Positions 24,831-35,253 are shown, numbered from the stretch's first letter. The stretch is 64,000 nt of DNA from Hydrogenophilales bacterium (GCA_023258975.1 JAHFRD010000001.1:62001-126000); one strand, 5' to 3'. Numbers and translations are program-made. Notes: a model not told the origin generated them from the letters alone.

Positions 24831-25847
24831 ATGTCCGATTCCCTTGCCAGCCTGCTGGCCGCCGCGCTCGATGCGCGGGCTGATCTTCTGACTCGCCTGC
24901 ATGGCGAGCAAACCGATGCCTACCGCCTGTTTCACGGCAGTGTGGAAGGAGCACCCGGCCTGACGGTTGATCGTTATGGCGATCTGCTGCTGGTGCAGAG
25001 TTTTCACCAGAGCCTCTCTGGCGACCAGATTGCCGCGCTGGAAGCGTTTTATGCCGACGCCCTGCCCGGCCTGGCGCCGATCTACAACGACCGCAGCCAG
25101 CCCAATTCACGCATCCGCAATCCGCTGACTCCGGAACAGAAAGTCGCGGCCCACCTGCCGCGCCAGACGAGCGAACTGGGCGTGAATTACCGCATCCAGG
25201 CCCGCCATGAAGGCCAGGACCCGTGGTTGTTCCTCGATCTGCGCGCCGGCCGGCGGCGGGTGATGGCAGAGGCCGCAGGCAAATCGCTGCTCAATCTGTT
25301 CGCCTATACCTGCGGGGTCGGCATCGCCGCCGCCAAGGCGGGCGCACGCCTGGTGGTGAACGTGGATTTCGCCGAATCCGGCCTCCGTGTGGGCAAGGAA
25401 AGCGTCCGCCTGAACGAGTTGCCGACCCGGCCGCGCATGGTGCAAAGCGATGTCTTCGCCGCCCTGCGCCAATACTCCGGCCTCGGCCAGCCGAACATGG
25501 TGCGCGGCAAGCGCCTGCCGCCGTTTCCGAAGCTGGAGCCGCAACAGTTCGACCTGGTGTTTCTGGATCCGCCGCGCTACGCAAAAAGCCCGTTCGGGGT
25601 GGTGGACCTGGTCAACGACTATCCCGCTTTGTTCAAGCCGGCGCTGTTGAGCACGGTGGAAGGCGGCACGCTGATCTGCTGCAACAACGTGGCGGAAGTC
25701 GAAGCGGAGGCCTGGCTCAATCAGTTGCGACGCAGCGCCGACAAGGCCGGTCGGCCGATTCGCGAGGCGGAATGGATTGTGCCGGAGGCGGATTTCCCCA
25801 GCCCGGACGGCAAGCCGCCGCTGAAAATCGCGCTGCTGCGGGTTTGA
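24831..25847 (+). CDS. Class I SAM-dependent rRNA methyltransferase (RlmI-like)
   Basis: 338-residue methyltransferase of the RlmI/RlmK family. The SAM site LFAYTCGVGIAAAKAGA is at residues ~155-171 and the catalytic region FLDPPRYAKS at ~243-252, as in m5C rRNA methyltransferases. It lacks the N-terminal PUA domain of full RlmI (~396 residues), so the exact target nucleotide cannot be assigned. It is divergent from the ThDP operon and 35 bp upstream of the RIO kinase gene. Confidence 0.82.
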   Translation: MSDSLASLLAAALDARADLLTRLHGEQTDAYRLFHGSVEGAPGLTVDRYGDLLLVQSFHQSLSGDQIAALEAFYADALPGLAPIYNDRSQPNSRIRNPLTPEQKVAAHLPRQTSELGVNYRIQARHEGQDPWLFLDLRAGRRRVMAEAAGKSLLNLFAYTCGVGIAAAKAGARLVVNVDFAESGLRVGKESVRLNELPTRPRMVQSDVFAALRQYSGLGQPNMVRGKRLPPFPKLEPQQFDLVFLDPPRYAKSPFGVVDLVNDYPALFKPALLSTVEGGTLICCNNVAEVEAEAWLNQLRRSADKAGRPIREAEWIVPEADFPSPDGKPPLKIALLRV

Positions 25848-25882
25848 GCGTATACCGCTGAACTGACCATGAGGAGGCGCCC

Positions 25883-26731
25883 ATGAAAATCCCGAAAAGA
25901 CTCGAACCCCTGCTTGAAGACGGCCTCATCGACGATGTGATCCGCCAACTCATGAGCGGCAAGGAGGCGATGGTTTTTGTCGTCCGCTGTGGTGACGAGG
26001 CGCGCTGCGCCAAGATCTACAAGGAGGCCAACAAGCGGGGCTTCCGCCAGAGCGTCGATTACACGGAAAACCGCAAGGTCAAGAACAGCCGCCAGGCGCG
26101 CGCGATGGCGAAGGGCACGCGCTATGGCCGCGAGGCGCAGGAGGAAGCCTGGCAGAGCGCCGAGGTCGATGCCCTCTATCGCCTCGCCCGCGCCGGGGTG
26201 CGTGTACCGAAGCCCTACAACTTCCATGCCGGCGTGCTGCTGATGGAACTGGTCTGCGACGCGCACGGCAACGCGGCGCCGCGCCTGAACGATGTGGAAT
26301 TCACCCCGGAGCAGGCGCGCGCGCATTTCCAGACCTTGCTGAGGCAGGTGGTGCTGATGCTGTGCGCGGGCGTGATCCACGGCGATCTGTCGGAATACAA
26401 CATCCTGGTCGGCGCCGATGGCCCGGTCATCATCGACCTGCCGCAAGCGGTGGATGCCGCCGGCAACAATCACGCCAAAACCATGCTGGAGCGCGATGTC
26501 GGCAATCTGACCGTCTACTTCGGCCGTTTCGCGCCTGAACTGCTGGCGACAAAATACGCCAAGGAGATCTGGTCGTTATACGAACACGGCGAATTGCACC
26601 CGGATACGCCGCTCAGTGGCCATTTCGCGGAAAGCACGAAGCCGGTGGATCTGCGCGGCGTCATCCGGGAAATCGACGATGCCCGCGCCGAAGAAGCCGC
26701 GCGGCAGTCGCGGATGCGGGAAGCGGAATAA
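25883..26731 (+). CDS. RIO1-like protein kinase
   Basis: 282-residue atypical Ser/Thr kinase. The nucleotide loop is GKEAMVFVV (residues ~26-34) with Lys in CAKIYKE (~43-49). The catalytic loop is IHGDLSEYNIL (~165-175) and the metal-binding loop IIDLPQAVD (~182-190), which matches RIO1 signatures (HGDLSEYN, IDxxQ). A good SD (GAGGAGG) lies before the ATG. Bacterial RIO proteins are found beside RNA helicase or ribosome genes; here an rRNA methyltransferase-like gene precedes it. A strong terminator follows. Confidence 0.88.
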   Translation: MKIPKRLEPLLEDGLIDDVIRQLMSGKEAMVFVVRCGDEARCAKIYKEANKRGFRQSVDYTENRKVKNSRQARAMAKGTRYGREAQEEAWQSAEVDALYRLARAGVRVPKPYNFHAGVLLMELVCDAHGNAAPRLNDVEFTPEQARAHFQTLLRQVVLMLCAGVIHGDLSEYNILVGADGPVIIDLPQAVDAAGNNHAKTMLERDVGNLTVYFGRFAPELLATKYAKEIWSLYEHGELHPDTPLSGHFAESTKPVDLRGVIREIDDARAEEAARQSRMREAE

Positions 26732-26803
26732 TCCTGAAAACAGCAATCGACTACCCCACGCCTTGCCCAACCAGTCGAAGCACACCAGCCGTTCCCGCAC
26801 ATG

Positions 26804-26833
26804 AAAAAAGCCGTCTGGACAGACGGCTTTTTT
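26804..26833 (+). terminator. Rho-independent terminator after RIO kinase
   Basis: AAGCCGTCT-GGAC-AGACGGCTT hairpin with six T residues following on the plus strand and six A residues before it, so it can work in both directions: for the RIO kinase transcript and for the tRNA-Pro gene on the other strand. Confidence 0.85.
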
Positions 26834-26852
26834 CATTGCTACAAGATATTTT

Positions 26853-26929
26853 TGGTCGGGGCGAGAAGATTCGAACTTCCGACCCCCTGCACCCCATGCA
26901 GGTGCGCTACCAGGCTGCGCTACGCCCCG
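26853..26929 (-). tRNA. tRNA-Pro (anticodon GGG)
   Basis: 77-nt cloverleaf with acceptor arms CGGGGCG / CGCCCCG, discriminator A and encoded CCA. The anticodon arm is CCTGC-ATGGGGT-GCAGG, giving anticodon GGG, which reads CCC/CCU proline codons. The T-arm contains GTTCGAATC. The terminator at 26804-26833 lies just downstream. The 108-bp stretch up to the next gene (27038) shows no other feature. Confidence 0.95.
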
Positions 26930-27037
26930 ACGACAAGCGGCGCATTATAGGGGTGTGGGTGGGGGCGGTAAACAGCGGAATGCCGGTCGACGCGGCTTTT
27001 TTTACCAAATTGGCGTTCCTCGCGCGGATGCGGGCCG

Positions 27038-28060
27038 TCATGCCGGCAATGGCAGCCTTTCCATGAGGTAGCAAAGACAATCCTGGCGAATGACGCGGGC
27101 ATCACGGGTGAGCATGGCAGGCATCAACGGGCGGCGCAGGCGGATTTTTCCATCGCTGCAATCGAACAGCAGGCTGCCTACCTCTTTGCCCGCATCGTCC
27201 AGTGCCTGGAGGCGGACTTCATGTCCCCCGTGAATGTGGGCAAGTTGGGCGCCGGGCTGGAGTTCCCGGAAATTCAGATGGTCGAGATCGGACGGGAATT
27301 CGATTTCGCATCCCGCCTCGCCGAAGCTGAAGCGCACGTTTTCCGGCACCTTGACCGTGGCGATGGTGTGGAACAGGTCAATATCCTGCGCATGCACCGG
27401 ATGCGCAGGAAATTCCGACAGATGCAGACAGGCATCCATGTAGGAGGCGGCGTGTTCCACCCCTTGCGCGGTGCCCGGTTTGCCGCATTCCAAGGTGACG
27501 GCGGGGCAGAGTTGGGCGAAAGCGGCGGACTGCACGCCGCGTGGCTGGGTGAAGTAGACGACGGTGCGGGAAAACAGGGTGGCCAGATGCAGCCAATCGG
27601 CATCCAGGCGATTGATACAGCCGTAGTGGGGGTTGAGTCCGGTGTTGTTATGGATGTCGATGCTGGCGAATACGCCGCGTTCGCGCATCGTGTCGACCAC
27701 CTGGCGCGCCATGAGAAATTCGGGTCGATCCGAGTCCATGCCTCCGGGCCAGATGCGGTTGTAATCGGACTGGCCGTCGAGGGCGCGCAGCCCTTGGCGC
27801 GCGGCGGTGATGTTGCCGATGAACAGGGAAAGCGCGCGTGGCGGGCCGGAGCGGGCATATTTCCGCAGCACCTCGCGCGCGGCCAGCCAGCCGGTTGCTT
27901 CGTTGCCGTGCAGCAGGACGGATACGAACAGGGGCGCCACGCGGCGGCCGGGCAGATGGATCAGGGCGGGGCCGGGCAGAGCTTGATGCAACTGATCCGG
28001 GCCCAGTTCGAGCAGGCCGCCGGGAAGATGGTCGTACACCCGCAACATCACACGCTCCAT
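27038..28060 (-). CDS. Succinylglutamate desuccinylase/aspartoacylase-like (M14) hydrolase
   Basis: 340-residue zinc hydrolase of the AstE/ASPA group. Zn site: [10 protein letters not shown] (residues ~49-58, H-x-x-E) and a later IDIHNNTG (~134-141); the family R-N and N-P-x-F-like arginine site is D-Y-N-R-I-W-P (~99-105). It overlaps the upstream GCS2-like ligase by 13 nt from this start; an ATG 13 bp downstream (28047) would start right after that gene's stop and is an alternative. Pairing a gamma-glutamyl/amide ligase-like gene with an N-acyl amino acid hydrolase suggests a shared pathway; substrate unknown. Confidence 0.78.
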   Translation of the reverse strand: MERVMLRVYDHLPGGLLELGPDQLHQALPGPALIHLPGRRVAPLFVSVLLHGNEATGWLAAREVLRKYARSGPPRALSLFIGNITAARQGLRALDGQSDYNRIWPGGMDSDRPEFLMARQVVDTMRERGVFASIDIHNNTGLNPHYGCINRLDADWLHLATLFSRTVVYFTQPRGVQSAAFAQLCPAVTLECGKPGTAQGVEHAASYMDACLHLSEFPAHPVHAQDIDLFHTIATVKVPENVRFSFGEAGCEIEFPSDLDHLNFRELQPGAQLAHIHGGHEVRLQALDDAGKEVGSLLFDCSDGKIRLRRPLMPAMLTRDARVIRQDCLCYLMERLPLPA

Positions 28061-29496
28061 TCATGTACCGGCGCACCGGAACGCTGGTTTTCCAGATAGT
28101 CGGCCAGCATCTCGGCAACGCCGGCTTCGTCGGCTTCTCCACCCCGCCTGTTCAGGCGGGCCAGTTGCCAGACCGCGCCGGTCTGGCCGTTGCGTACTCG
28201 CGCGGCGACGACACCGAGATGGCGCTCGATCTCGGCACTCTCCAGGCCGAAATCGCGTAGCCCCTGTTCCGCCAGGGGCAGGCCGATGCGCGGCCAGAAC
28301 TCACGCGCCGAGTGGTGTTCGCCATCCAGCCAGAGCAGATCGGCATCCAGCCCATCGCGGGCGGCGGCATAAAAATTGGCGCGGGCGGCGGCGAACGGCA
28401 GACGGCCCTCGGGCGCCTCGGGCATTTCCGCCAGCGCCCGATTCAGACCGAAGTGGCAGGCACAGTTGGCGACCATGTCCGGCACGGTCGGCCCACTCGG
28501 AAAGATGCGTTGTTCCAGCCGGACATGCGCCGCGCCGAGTGGGTCGAATCCGACCAGCGGCCTTACCCAGCGCCAGATGGAACCATTGTGCTGGCGCAGG
28601 TGCGGATAGCGTGAGGCCGGCTCATCCAGGGGCATGGGCAGGAGGATGGGAAACAGGTCGAGATTTTCACGGAACAGTTCCAGCAGGCTGTCGCGGACAT
28701 AGCCCTGGCCGAAACCGACCCGGCGCACGTTGGTATCGGCGAGGCCGGCATAGCCGCCCAGTTCCACGGATTGCTCGAACAGCGGAATGCGCGTCTCGCG
28801 CCAGAGCCGTTTACCGAACAGCAGGGGCGAATTGCCGGACATGCCCAGAAGAGGCGCGCAGGCGATGAGCGCGGCGTTGTAATAGCGCGCGGCGCGCGCG
28901 AAGGGAACTTGCAGGTGGATCTGGAACGAGGTGGTCGCCGCTTCCAGCATCACATCCGGCAGATGGCGTTCCAGGCTTTCCTCGCCCTGAATGTGAATAT
29001 GCAGAGGCGCTCCCTGGCGCTGTTTGAGTACCTGCTCGTTGAGTACGCGATAGCGCTTCATGGCCGACATGTTGGCCAGGGTCAGGTCGCCGGCACGGAT
29101 ATTGGGCAGGATGCCGATCATGGCCAGGGCGGTGTCCATACCGTGCGCGGCTTGCTGGCATTGGTTCCAGGTGCGCGCGAGCCCTTGTTCGAGCGCGTTC
29201 AACACTCCGGAACGCATTGGTTCGGGCGGGCCGTTCAGTTCGACATTGAAGCGGGACAGTTCGGGAACCACCAGGGGATCGTTCAGGCGTTCCAGCAAGG
29301 TGGCGTTGACGGGGTTGGGGAGACCAGCATGATCCAGCAGCCAGGCTTCCAGTTCGAAGCCGACGATGAAACGCGAATCGGCAAAACGGCCGGCGGCGGT
29401 ATCGCGTACCAGCAGGTCGGTTTCCTCCACGAGTCGGCCATGAAATCGCTGGAAATCAGCCGCAGTGAAGTGGGAGCGCGCAATTTCCTGGCCCAT
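28048..29496 (-). CDS. GCS2-family carboxylate-amine ligase (glutamate-cysteine ligase-like)
   Basis: 482-residue protein related to the GCS2/YbdK family of ATP-dependent carboxylate-amine ligases. Recognisable blocks are VGFELEAWLLD (~45-55), SRFNVELNGPPEP (~80-92), and LHIHIQGEES (~162-171). Enzymes of the group join glutamate to cysteine or another amine. It is not a typical GshA, so gamma-glutamyl ligation is likely but the amine partner is not assigned. The ATG at 29496 avoids the tandem repeat immediately upstream; an ORF reaching further back runs through that repeat. It overlaps the downstream hydrolase. Confidence 0.7.
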   Translation of the reverse strand: MGQEIARSHFTAADFQRFHGRLVEETDLLVRDTAAGRFADSRFIVGFELEAWLLDHAGLPNPVNATLLERLNDPLVVPELSRFNVELNGPPEPMRSGVLNALEQGLARTWNQCQQAAHGMDTALAMIGILPNIRAGDLTLANMSAMKRYRVLNEQVLKQRQGAPLHIHIQGEESLERHLPDVMLEAATTSFQIHLQVPFARAARYYNAALIACAPLLGMSGNSPLLFGKRLWRETRIPLFEQSVELGGYAGLADTNVRRVGFGQGYVRDSLLELFRENLDLFPILLPMPLDEPASRYPHLRQHNGSIWRWVRPLVGFDPLGAAHVRLEQRIFPSGPTVPDMVANCACHFGLNRALAEMPEAPEGRLPFAAARANFYAAARDGLDADLLWLDGEHHSAREFWPRIGLPLAEQGLRDFGLESAEIERHLGVVAARVRNGQTGAVWQLARLNRRGGEADEAGVAEMLADYLENQRSGAPVHEWSV

Positions 29497-29506
29497 GGCG
29501 CGGGTT

Positions 29507-29682
29507 AGTTGTACCCCCGGCTCGGGAAAAGCGCCCGAGCCACCCCCCGAGGGGGCCAAGTCAATCTTGGGACGGCCCGGCGATTGACTTGAGAGTTGTA
29601 CCCCCGGCTCGGGAAAAGCGCCCGAGCCACCCCCCGAGGGGGCCAGGTCAATCTTGGGACGGCCCGGCGATTGACTTGAGAG
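29507..29682. repeat. Two tandem 87-bp direct repeats
   Basis: Copy 1 is 29507-29593 and copy 2 is 29594-29680; the two differ at one base (CCAAGTCA versus CCAGGTCA). Each unit contains two hairpins: GGCTCGGG-AAAAGCG-CCCGAGCC and AGTCAATC ... GATTGACT. It fills the gap between merR and the GCS2-like gene on the minus strand. It is gene-free apart from a repetitive chance ORF. A tandem attenuator, transcript-stability element or recent duplication are possible readings. Confidence 0.85.
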
Positions 29683-29697
29683 CGACCGGCGAACATC

Positions 29698-30075
29698 TCA
29701 GGAGCGCAACAGTTCGATGATCTCGACCAGTTCGCGCCTCAAGGCGGCCATGTCCGTGGTTTCGACCGGCTCCGGGGCATCACCAACCACGATGACTTCG
29801 GGTTCCTCCTCGTTGCCCAGGCGGTTGCGCGCGCCACTGATGGTGAAGCCCTGCTCGTACAGCAGTTCGCGGATGTGGCGAATCAGCATGACTTCGTGGT
29901 GCTGGTAGTAGCGCCGGTTGCCGCGCCGCTTGACCGGCTTCAACTGGCTGAATTCCTGTTCCCAGTAGCGCAGCACGTGCGGCTTGACGCCGCACAACTC
30001 GCTCACCTCGCCGATGGTGAAATACCGTTTCGACGGGATGGGCGGCAGTTCAGAGCTGGGCAGGTGTTCCGACAT
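29698..30075 (-). CDS. MerR-family transcriptional regulator
   Basis: 125-residue protein with an N-terminal MerR winged helix: [23 protein letters not shown] (about residues 17-39; motif I-G-E-V-x-x-x-x-G-V) and RRYYQHHEV wing. The C-terminal part is short, with no effector cysteines, as in the small MerR protein commonly placed after ihfA in Proteobacteria. It overlaps ihfA by 26 nt. Function of this family member is not established. Confidence 0.88.
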   Translation of the reverse strand: MSEHLPSSELPPIPSKRYFTIGEVSELCGVKPHVLRYWEQEFSQLKPVKRRGNRRYYQHHEVMLIRHIRELLYEQGFTISGARNRLGNEEEPEVIVVGDAPEPVETTDMAALRRELVEIIELLRS

Positions 30076-30364
30076 GGGCCGCGGCCTCCTCCACCATCGC
30101 TTTCAGCTTCTGGCTGGCGTGGAAGGTCACCACACGCCGGGCAGTGATCGGCATTTCTTCACCGGTCTTGGGATTGCGCCCGGGGCGCTGCGGCTTTTCG
30201 CGCAACTGGAAGTTGCCGAAGCCGGATAGTTTGACGCTGTCCCCTTTCTCCAGGGCGGTGCGAACTTCTTCAAAGAAGGTCTCCACCATCTCCTTGGCCT
30301 CGCGTTTGTTGAGGCCGACCTTTTCAAACAACAGGTTGGCAAGTTCAGCTTTTGTGAGGGTCAT
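30050..30364 (-). CDS. ihfA: Integration host factor subunit alpha
   Basis: 104-residue HU/IHF fold, DNA-bending subunit. [12 protein letters not shown] at the start, the [25 protein letters not shown] segment (arm region) and [13 protein letters not shown] near residues 80-92 are classic IhfA. The gene follows pheT by 15 bp, the usual proteobacterial order, and overlaps merR. Heterodimer partner IhfB is not in the window. Confidence 0.95.
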   Translation of the reverse strand: MTLTKAELANLLFEKVGLNKREAKEMVETFFEEVRTALEKGDSVKLSGFGNFQLREKPQRPGRNPKTGEEMPITARRVVTFHASQKLKAMVEEAAAHVGTPAQL

Positions 30365-30379
30365 GCGGGGTTGTCTCCG

Positions 30380-32737
30380 TCACCTGCGCAGGCTGGCATT
30401 GAATTGGTTACCCAAGATGCCGACGATCTCCTGCACGGCCGATTCGATCTCGGTTTCTGTAAGCGTTTTCTCAGTATGTTGTAACAACATCTTGAAAGCA
30501 AGGCTCTTTTTGCCATGCTCAACACCCTGTCCCTGATATACGTCAAACAAGGAAAAATCTGAAACCAGGGTCGGCATGGCGGCGCGCACGGTGTTCAGCA
30601 TGGCCGCGACCGGCTGGTTTTCGTCCACCACGACGGCGATGTCGCGGCGCACCGACGGCAGGCGCGGCACTCCCTGATAGCGCGGCGCGGCGCCGTGGAG
30701 CAATGCGGAAAGATCCAGCTCAAAAAGAATTGGCGCTTTCGCCAGGCCGTGGCTTTGCGTCAGGCGCGGATGTAACGCGCCGAGCCAGCCGGAGGGGGTT
30801 CCGGCAAGGCTGACGCGCGCACACTGGCCGGGATGCAGGGCGGGATGCGTGGCGGGTTCAAAAGTCACGGGCAACGGATACACCAGGGCTTCAACATCGG
30901 CCTTGATGTCGAAGAAGTCGACGCCACGGGTTTTCTCGCCCCACTGCTCGGCGCGCGCGGCGCCATAGGCCAGGCCGGCGGCGCGCAGGGGCTGCGCATC
31001 GGCGGACGCGGCAAGAAACACACGGCCGATTTCAAACAGGCGCAGACGTTCCTGGCCGTGGTTGAGGTTGTGCTTGAGCGTCTGGATCAGCCCCCCCATG
31101 AGGCTGCCGCGCATCACGCCCATCTGGCTGGCGATGGGGTTGAGCAAGGGCAACACCTCACCCGTGGCGCGAAAATCCCTGTCCAGTTCTTCGGAGATGA
31201 AGCTGTAGGTGATGATTTCCTGGTAACCCCTTGCCACCATGAGCTTTTTCAGGTCGTGCGGCACGCGCTTGCCCTCTTCCGCCGCCAGCATGCTGGTCTG
31301 GCCGCGCGGCGCCACCGGGGGAATCGCGTCGTAGCCGTGGACGCGGGCGATTTCCTCGATCAGGTCGACCTCATGGGTGATGTCGAAGCGATGGCTGGGG
31401 ACGGCCACGCTCCAGGCTTCGCCCTCGCCGGCGACCAGGAGTTTCAGGCGTTGCAGAATGCTCTTGATGGTTGCGTCGGGCAGATCGAAGCCGAGCAGGC
31501 GGCGCACCCTGGACGGGCGGAAAGGAATGGGCGCGCGCGCCGGCACGCCGGTGCCGGTCTCGACCACTGGGCCGCATTCGCCACCGCAAATGTCCAGGAT
31601 CAAGCGGGTGGCGCGTTCCATCGCCAGGCGCGGCAGTTGCGGATCGACACCGCGCTCGAAGCGGTGCGAGGAATCGGTGGCCAGGCCATAACGGCGGGCA
31701 CGGCCGGCGATGGCGTCGGGGTCGAAATGCGCGGCTTCCAGGAAGATGTCGGTGCTGGTTTCCCCCATTGCGCTGGCGGCGCCGCCCATGATGCCGGCCA
31801 GGGCCAGGGCGCCGGAATCATCGGCGATGGCCAGGGTGTCTTCGGCCAGGGTGATGGTCTGGCCGTCGAGCAGGGCGAGTTGCTCCCCTGCCCTGCCTAT
31901 GCGCGCGCGGATGCCGCCTTGCAGCTTGCCGAGGTCGAAGGCGTGCATGGGCTGGCCCAGTTCCAGCAATACATAGTTGGTCACATCCACCACCGGGTGG
32001 ATGGCGTGCAGGCCGGAACGCTCCAGGCGCTCGACCATCCAGGCGGGCGTGCGCGCGCCGGTGTCGATGGCGCGGATCACCCGGCCACAATAACGCGGGC
32101 AGGCGGCTTCGGCCTCAATGGCGAGCGGGTGGCTGGCGTCGCTGGTGGCGGCCACCGGCGCGCAATCCACCGCCGTCAGCGGCGCATCCACCAGGGCCGC
32201 CACCTCGCGGGCGATGCCGTGGACGGACAGGCAATCGCCCCGATTGGGGGTGAGCTTGAGGGTGATGAGGTGGTCGTCCAGATTCAGCCATTGCCGCAAC
32301 GGCTGGCCGGCCGGGGCTTCAGTGGTCAGTTCCATGATGCCGGCCGAATCTCCGGAAATACCAAGTTCCTTGTTGGAACAGAGCATGCCGAATGATTCCA
32401 CGCCGCGCACCTTGGCCCGCTTGATCTGGAAGTCGCCGGGCAATACCGCGCCGACCAGGGCACAGGCGGTTTTCAGGCCGGCGCGGGCATTGGGGGCGCC
32501 ACAGACGACGGTGAGCGGTTTCACGCCCCCGACATTCACCTGGCAAACTTGAAGACGGTCTGCATCCGGGTGTTTTTCGGCGCTGAGGATTTCCGCGACA
32601 ACCACTTGATTGAACGCGGGGGCAACGGGCTCCAGGGCTTCCACCTCCAGCCCGGCCATGGTCAGAAGCTGGCCGAGTTCCTGGGTGTTCAGGGCGGGGT
32701 TGACGAGGCTGCGCAGCCAGGCTTCGGAGAATTGCAT
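30380..32737 (-). CDS. pheT: Phenylalanine-tRNA ligase beta subunit
   Basis: 785-residue beta chain of PheRS (alpha2-beta2). The tRNA-binding OB domain is near residues 39-150 (e.g. H-P-D-A-D-R-L-Q-V-C-Q-V), the B3/B4 region and B5 follow, and the C-terminal anticodon-binding ferredoxin-like domain ends the chain (residues ~690-785). Length is normal. The ATG at 32737 gives the family start MQFSEAWLRSLV; the longer frame runs upstream over the repeat at 32756. It co-transcribes with pheS. Confidence 0.95.
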   Translation of the reverse strand: MQFSEAWLRSLVNPALNTQELGQLLTMAGLEVEALEPVAPAFNQVVVAEILSAEKHPDADRLQVCQVNVGGVKPLTVVCGAPNARAGLKTACALVGAVLPGDFQIKRAKVRGVESFGMLCSNKELGISGDSAGIMELTTEAPAGQPLRQWLNLDDHLITLKLTPNRGDCLSVHGIAREVAALVDAPLTAVDCAPVAATSDASHPLAIEAEAACPRYCGRVIRAIDTGARTPAWMVERLERSGLHAIHPVVDVTNYVLLELGQPMHAFDLGKLQGGIRARIGRAGEQLALLDGQTITLAEDTLAIADDSGALALAGIMGGAASAMGETSTDIFLEAAHFDPDAIAGRARRYGLATDSSHRFERGVDPQLPRLAMERATRLILDICGGECGPVVETGTGVPARAPIPFRPSRVRRLLGFDLPDATIKSILQRLKLLVAGEGEAWSVAVPSHRFDITHEVDLIEEIARVHGYDAIPPVAPRGQTSMLAAEEGKRVPHDLKKLMVARGYQEIITYSFISEELDRDFRATGEVLPLLNPIASQMGVMRGSLMGGLIQTLKHNLNHGQERLRLFEIGRVFLAASADAQPLRAAGLAYGAARAEQWGEKTRGVDFFDIKADVEALVYPLPVTFEPATHPALHPGQCARVSLAGTPSGWLGALHPRLTQSHGLAKAPILFELDLSALLHGAAPRYQGVPRLPSVRRDIAVVVDENQPVAAMLNTVRAAMPTLVSDFSLFDVYQGQGVEHGKKSLAFKMLLQHTEKTLTETEIESAVQEIVGILGNQFNASLRR

Positions 32738-32755
32738 ACGAGGGATCTCAGGAAA

Positions 32756-32834
32756 GTAGGAGGCCCACTTGCGGGCCGAATTGCGGGCCGATCCACGGGC
32801 CAACGTGGATCGCGCCGCAAGCGGTCGCTCCTAC
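32756..32834. repeat. REP-like palindrome, family B
   Basis: Outer arms GTAGGAG.. / ..CGCTCCTAC, with GC-rich inner repeats (GCGGGCCGA occurs twice, GGATC and GATCC pair). It lies in the 115-bp gap between pheS and pheT. Related GTAGGAGCGGGC-type palindromes lie at 38991 and 54863. Confidence 0.6.
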
Positions 32835-32852
32835 ACGGGCGGGGGGCATGGC

Positions 32853-33973
<1,121 letters not shown>

Positions 33974-34020
33974 CTCCGGGTGGGGGACAGCGCCAAGACC
34001 CTGGGCTTGACCCCAGCGGC

Positions 34021-34386
34021 TTACGCCTCCAGACCGGCCTTGGCCTGCTCGGCGATCTTGGCGAACGCGGGCTCGTCAAAAATAGCCATGTCGGAGAGAA
34101 CCTTGCGGTCGATCTCGATGCCGGCTTTCTTCAGGCCGTGCATGAACACGCTGTAGGTCATGTCCATCCCAAGGCCGCGAACAGCGGCGTTGATACGGGC
34201 GACCCACAGGGCGCGGAACTGGCGTTTTTTCTGGCGACGGTCGCGATAGGCATACTGGCCGGCCTTCATCACCGCTTCGTTGGCGACGCGGAATACGTTC
34301 TTGCGGCGGCCGCGGAAACCCTTGGCGGCGTCGAGAACCTTCTTGTGGCTGGCGTGCGCGGTTACACCACGTTTGACTCTTGGCAT
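34021..34386 (-). CDS. rplT: 50S ribosomal protein L20
   Basis: 121-residue L20. The start [18 protein letters not shown], a strongly basic N-terminal extension, and [20 protein letters not shown] (a long conserved helix; about residues 45-64) identify it. L20 is an early 50S assembly protein and, in E. coli, represses its own operon through the infC-rpmI region. It follows rpmI by 11 bp. Confidence 0.96.
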   Translation of the reverse strand: MPRVKRGVTAHASHKKVLDAAKGFRGRRKNVFRVANEAVMKAGQYAYRDRRQKKRQFRALWVARINAAVRGLGMDMTYSVFMHGLKKAGIEIDRKVLSDMAIFDEPAFAKIAEQAKAGLEA

Positions 34387-34397
34387 GCTCTATCTCC

Positions 34398-34595
34398 TTA
34401 TGCGTAGGGCAACATGGCGCGAACGTGACCCACGTCCGAGGCATTGACATCGGACATCCCACGCAATTGACGCTTACGCTTGGTGGTCTTCTTGGTCAGG
34501 ATGTGGCGCATGTAGGCGGACGAGCGCTTGATGCTGCCGCTGCCACGCACGCGGAAGCGCTTGGCGGCTCCGCTCTTGGTCTTCATTTTGGGCAT
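34398..34595 (-). CDS. rpmI: 50S ribosomal protein L35
   Basis: 65-residue L35: [20 protein letters not shown], then [15 protein letters not shown]. Normal size and place, between infC and rplT. The 126-bp gap to infC is where an L20-responsive RNA structure sits in E. coli; I see no clear equivalent fold by eye. Confidence 0.96.
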   Translation of the reverse strand: MPKMKTKSGAAKRFRVRGSGSIKRSSAYMRHILTKKTTKRKRQLRGMSDVNASDVGHVRAMLPYA

Positions 34596-34721
34596 GATTG
34601 CTCCATTTCTTCGATGCCATCAGGCGGCCCCCACCGGGAGCACTTGAACAGCCGAACGGCACTTGTCGGCACGGTGGATTGATGAGGCCCGTGCCCGCCT
34701 CGCGACAACAAAAAATCCGGT

Positions 34722-35240
34722 TTACTTCTTCTTCGGGGCCAGCACCATGACCATCTGGCGGCCTTCCATCTTGGGAAACTGTTCGACCACGCCATGATCG
34801 GCCAGATCGGCTTCCACACGCTTGAGCAAATCAAGGCCGAATTCCTGGTGGGCCATTTCACGGCCACGGAAGCGCAAGGTGATCTTGGCCTTGTCGCCCT
34901 CGCCGAGGAAACGGATCAGGTTGCGCAGCTTGACCTGATAGTCGTTGTCGTCGGTTGCCGGACGAAACTTCACTTCCTTGATCTGGATCTGCTTTTGCTT
35001 GAGCTTGGCCTCATGCTGTTTCTTGCTCTCCTGGTACTTGAATTTGCCGTAATCCATGATTCGGCAAACCGGAGGCTGCGCCTGCGGCGCGATCTCCACC
35101 AGATCCAGTTCAGCCTCTTCGGCCTTGGCCAATGCCTCACGCAGACTGACGATACCCAGCTGCTCGCTCTCCACACCCACCAATCGGATCGGCGATACAT
35201 CAATTTCGCCATTGATCCGGGGTTCTTTGTCCTGTGCTAT
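34722..35240 (-). CDS. infC: Translation initiation factor IF-3 with probable AUA start
   Basis: 172 residues from the chosen start. The product reads (M)[12 protein letters not shown]..., matching Neisseria-type IF3 that begins at the corresponding residue. It has the N-domain ARINGEI-type and [15 protein letters not shown] blocks, linker lysine-rich region and C-domain [16 protein letters not shown], ending MVLAPKKK. The start is an ATA codon at 35240-35238, preceded by AAAGGGG at 6-nt spacing. The only upstream in-frame ATG (35282) lies inside a terminator hairpin stem. IF3 genes classically use non-AUG starts (AUU in E. coli) for autoregulation. AUA specifically is inferred from sequence here. 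Confidence 0.93.
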   Translation of the reverse strand: MAQDKEPRINGEIDVSPIRLVGVESEQLGIVSLREALAKAEEAELDLVEIAPQAQPPVCRIMDYGKFKYQESKKQHEAKLKQKQIQIKEVKFRPATDDNDYQVKLRNLIRFLGEGDKAKITLRFRGREMAHQEFGLDLLKRVEADLADHGVVEQFPKMEGRQMVMVLAPKKK

Positions 35241-35253
35241 TTCAAGCCCCTTT
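35238..35253 (-). promoter_or_regulatory. infC ribosome binding site and AUA initiation codon
   Basis: Minus strand: AAAGGGG-CTTGAA-ATA. The purine-rich SD is well placed for ATA and 42 nt too far for the upstream ATG. A non-AUG start lets IF3, which rejects such codons, repress its own translation. Confidence 0.65.

Noticed and set aside
29505-29696. ORF of 63 residues with an internal repeated sequence before the GCS2-like gene
   Set aside because: The repeat in the protein is only the 87-bp DNA tandem repeat translated; no ribosome site or family match supports a gene.
30833-32395. Plus-strand ORF of 520 residues opposite pheT
   Set aside because: Antisense shadow of a well-conserved synthetase gene; low-complexity Gly/Ala/His composition, no motif.
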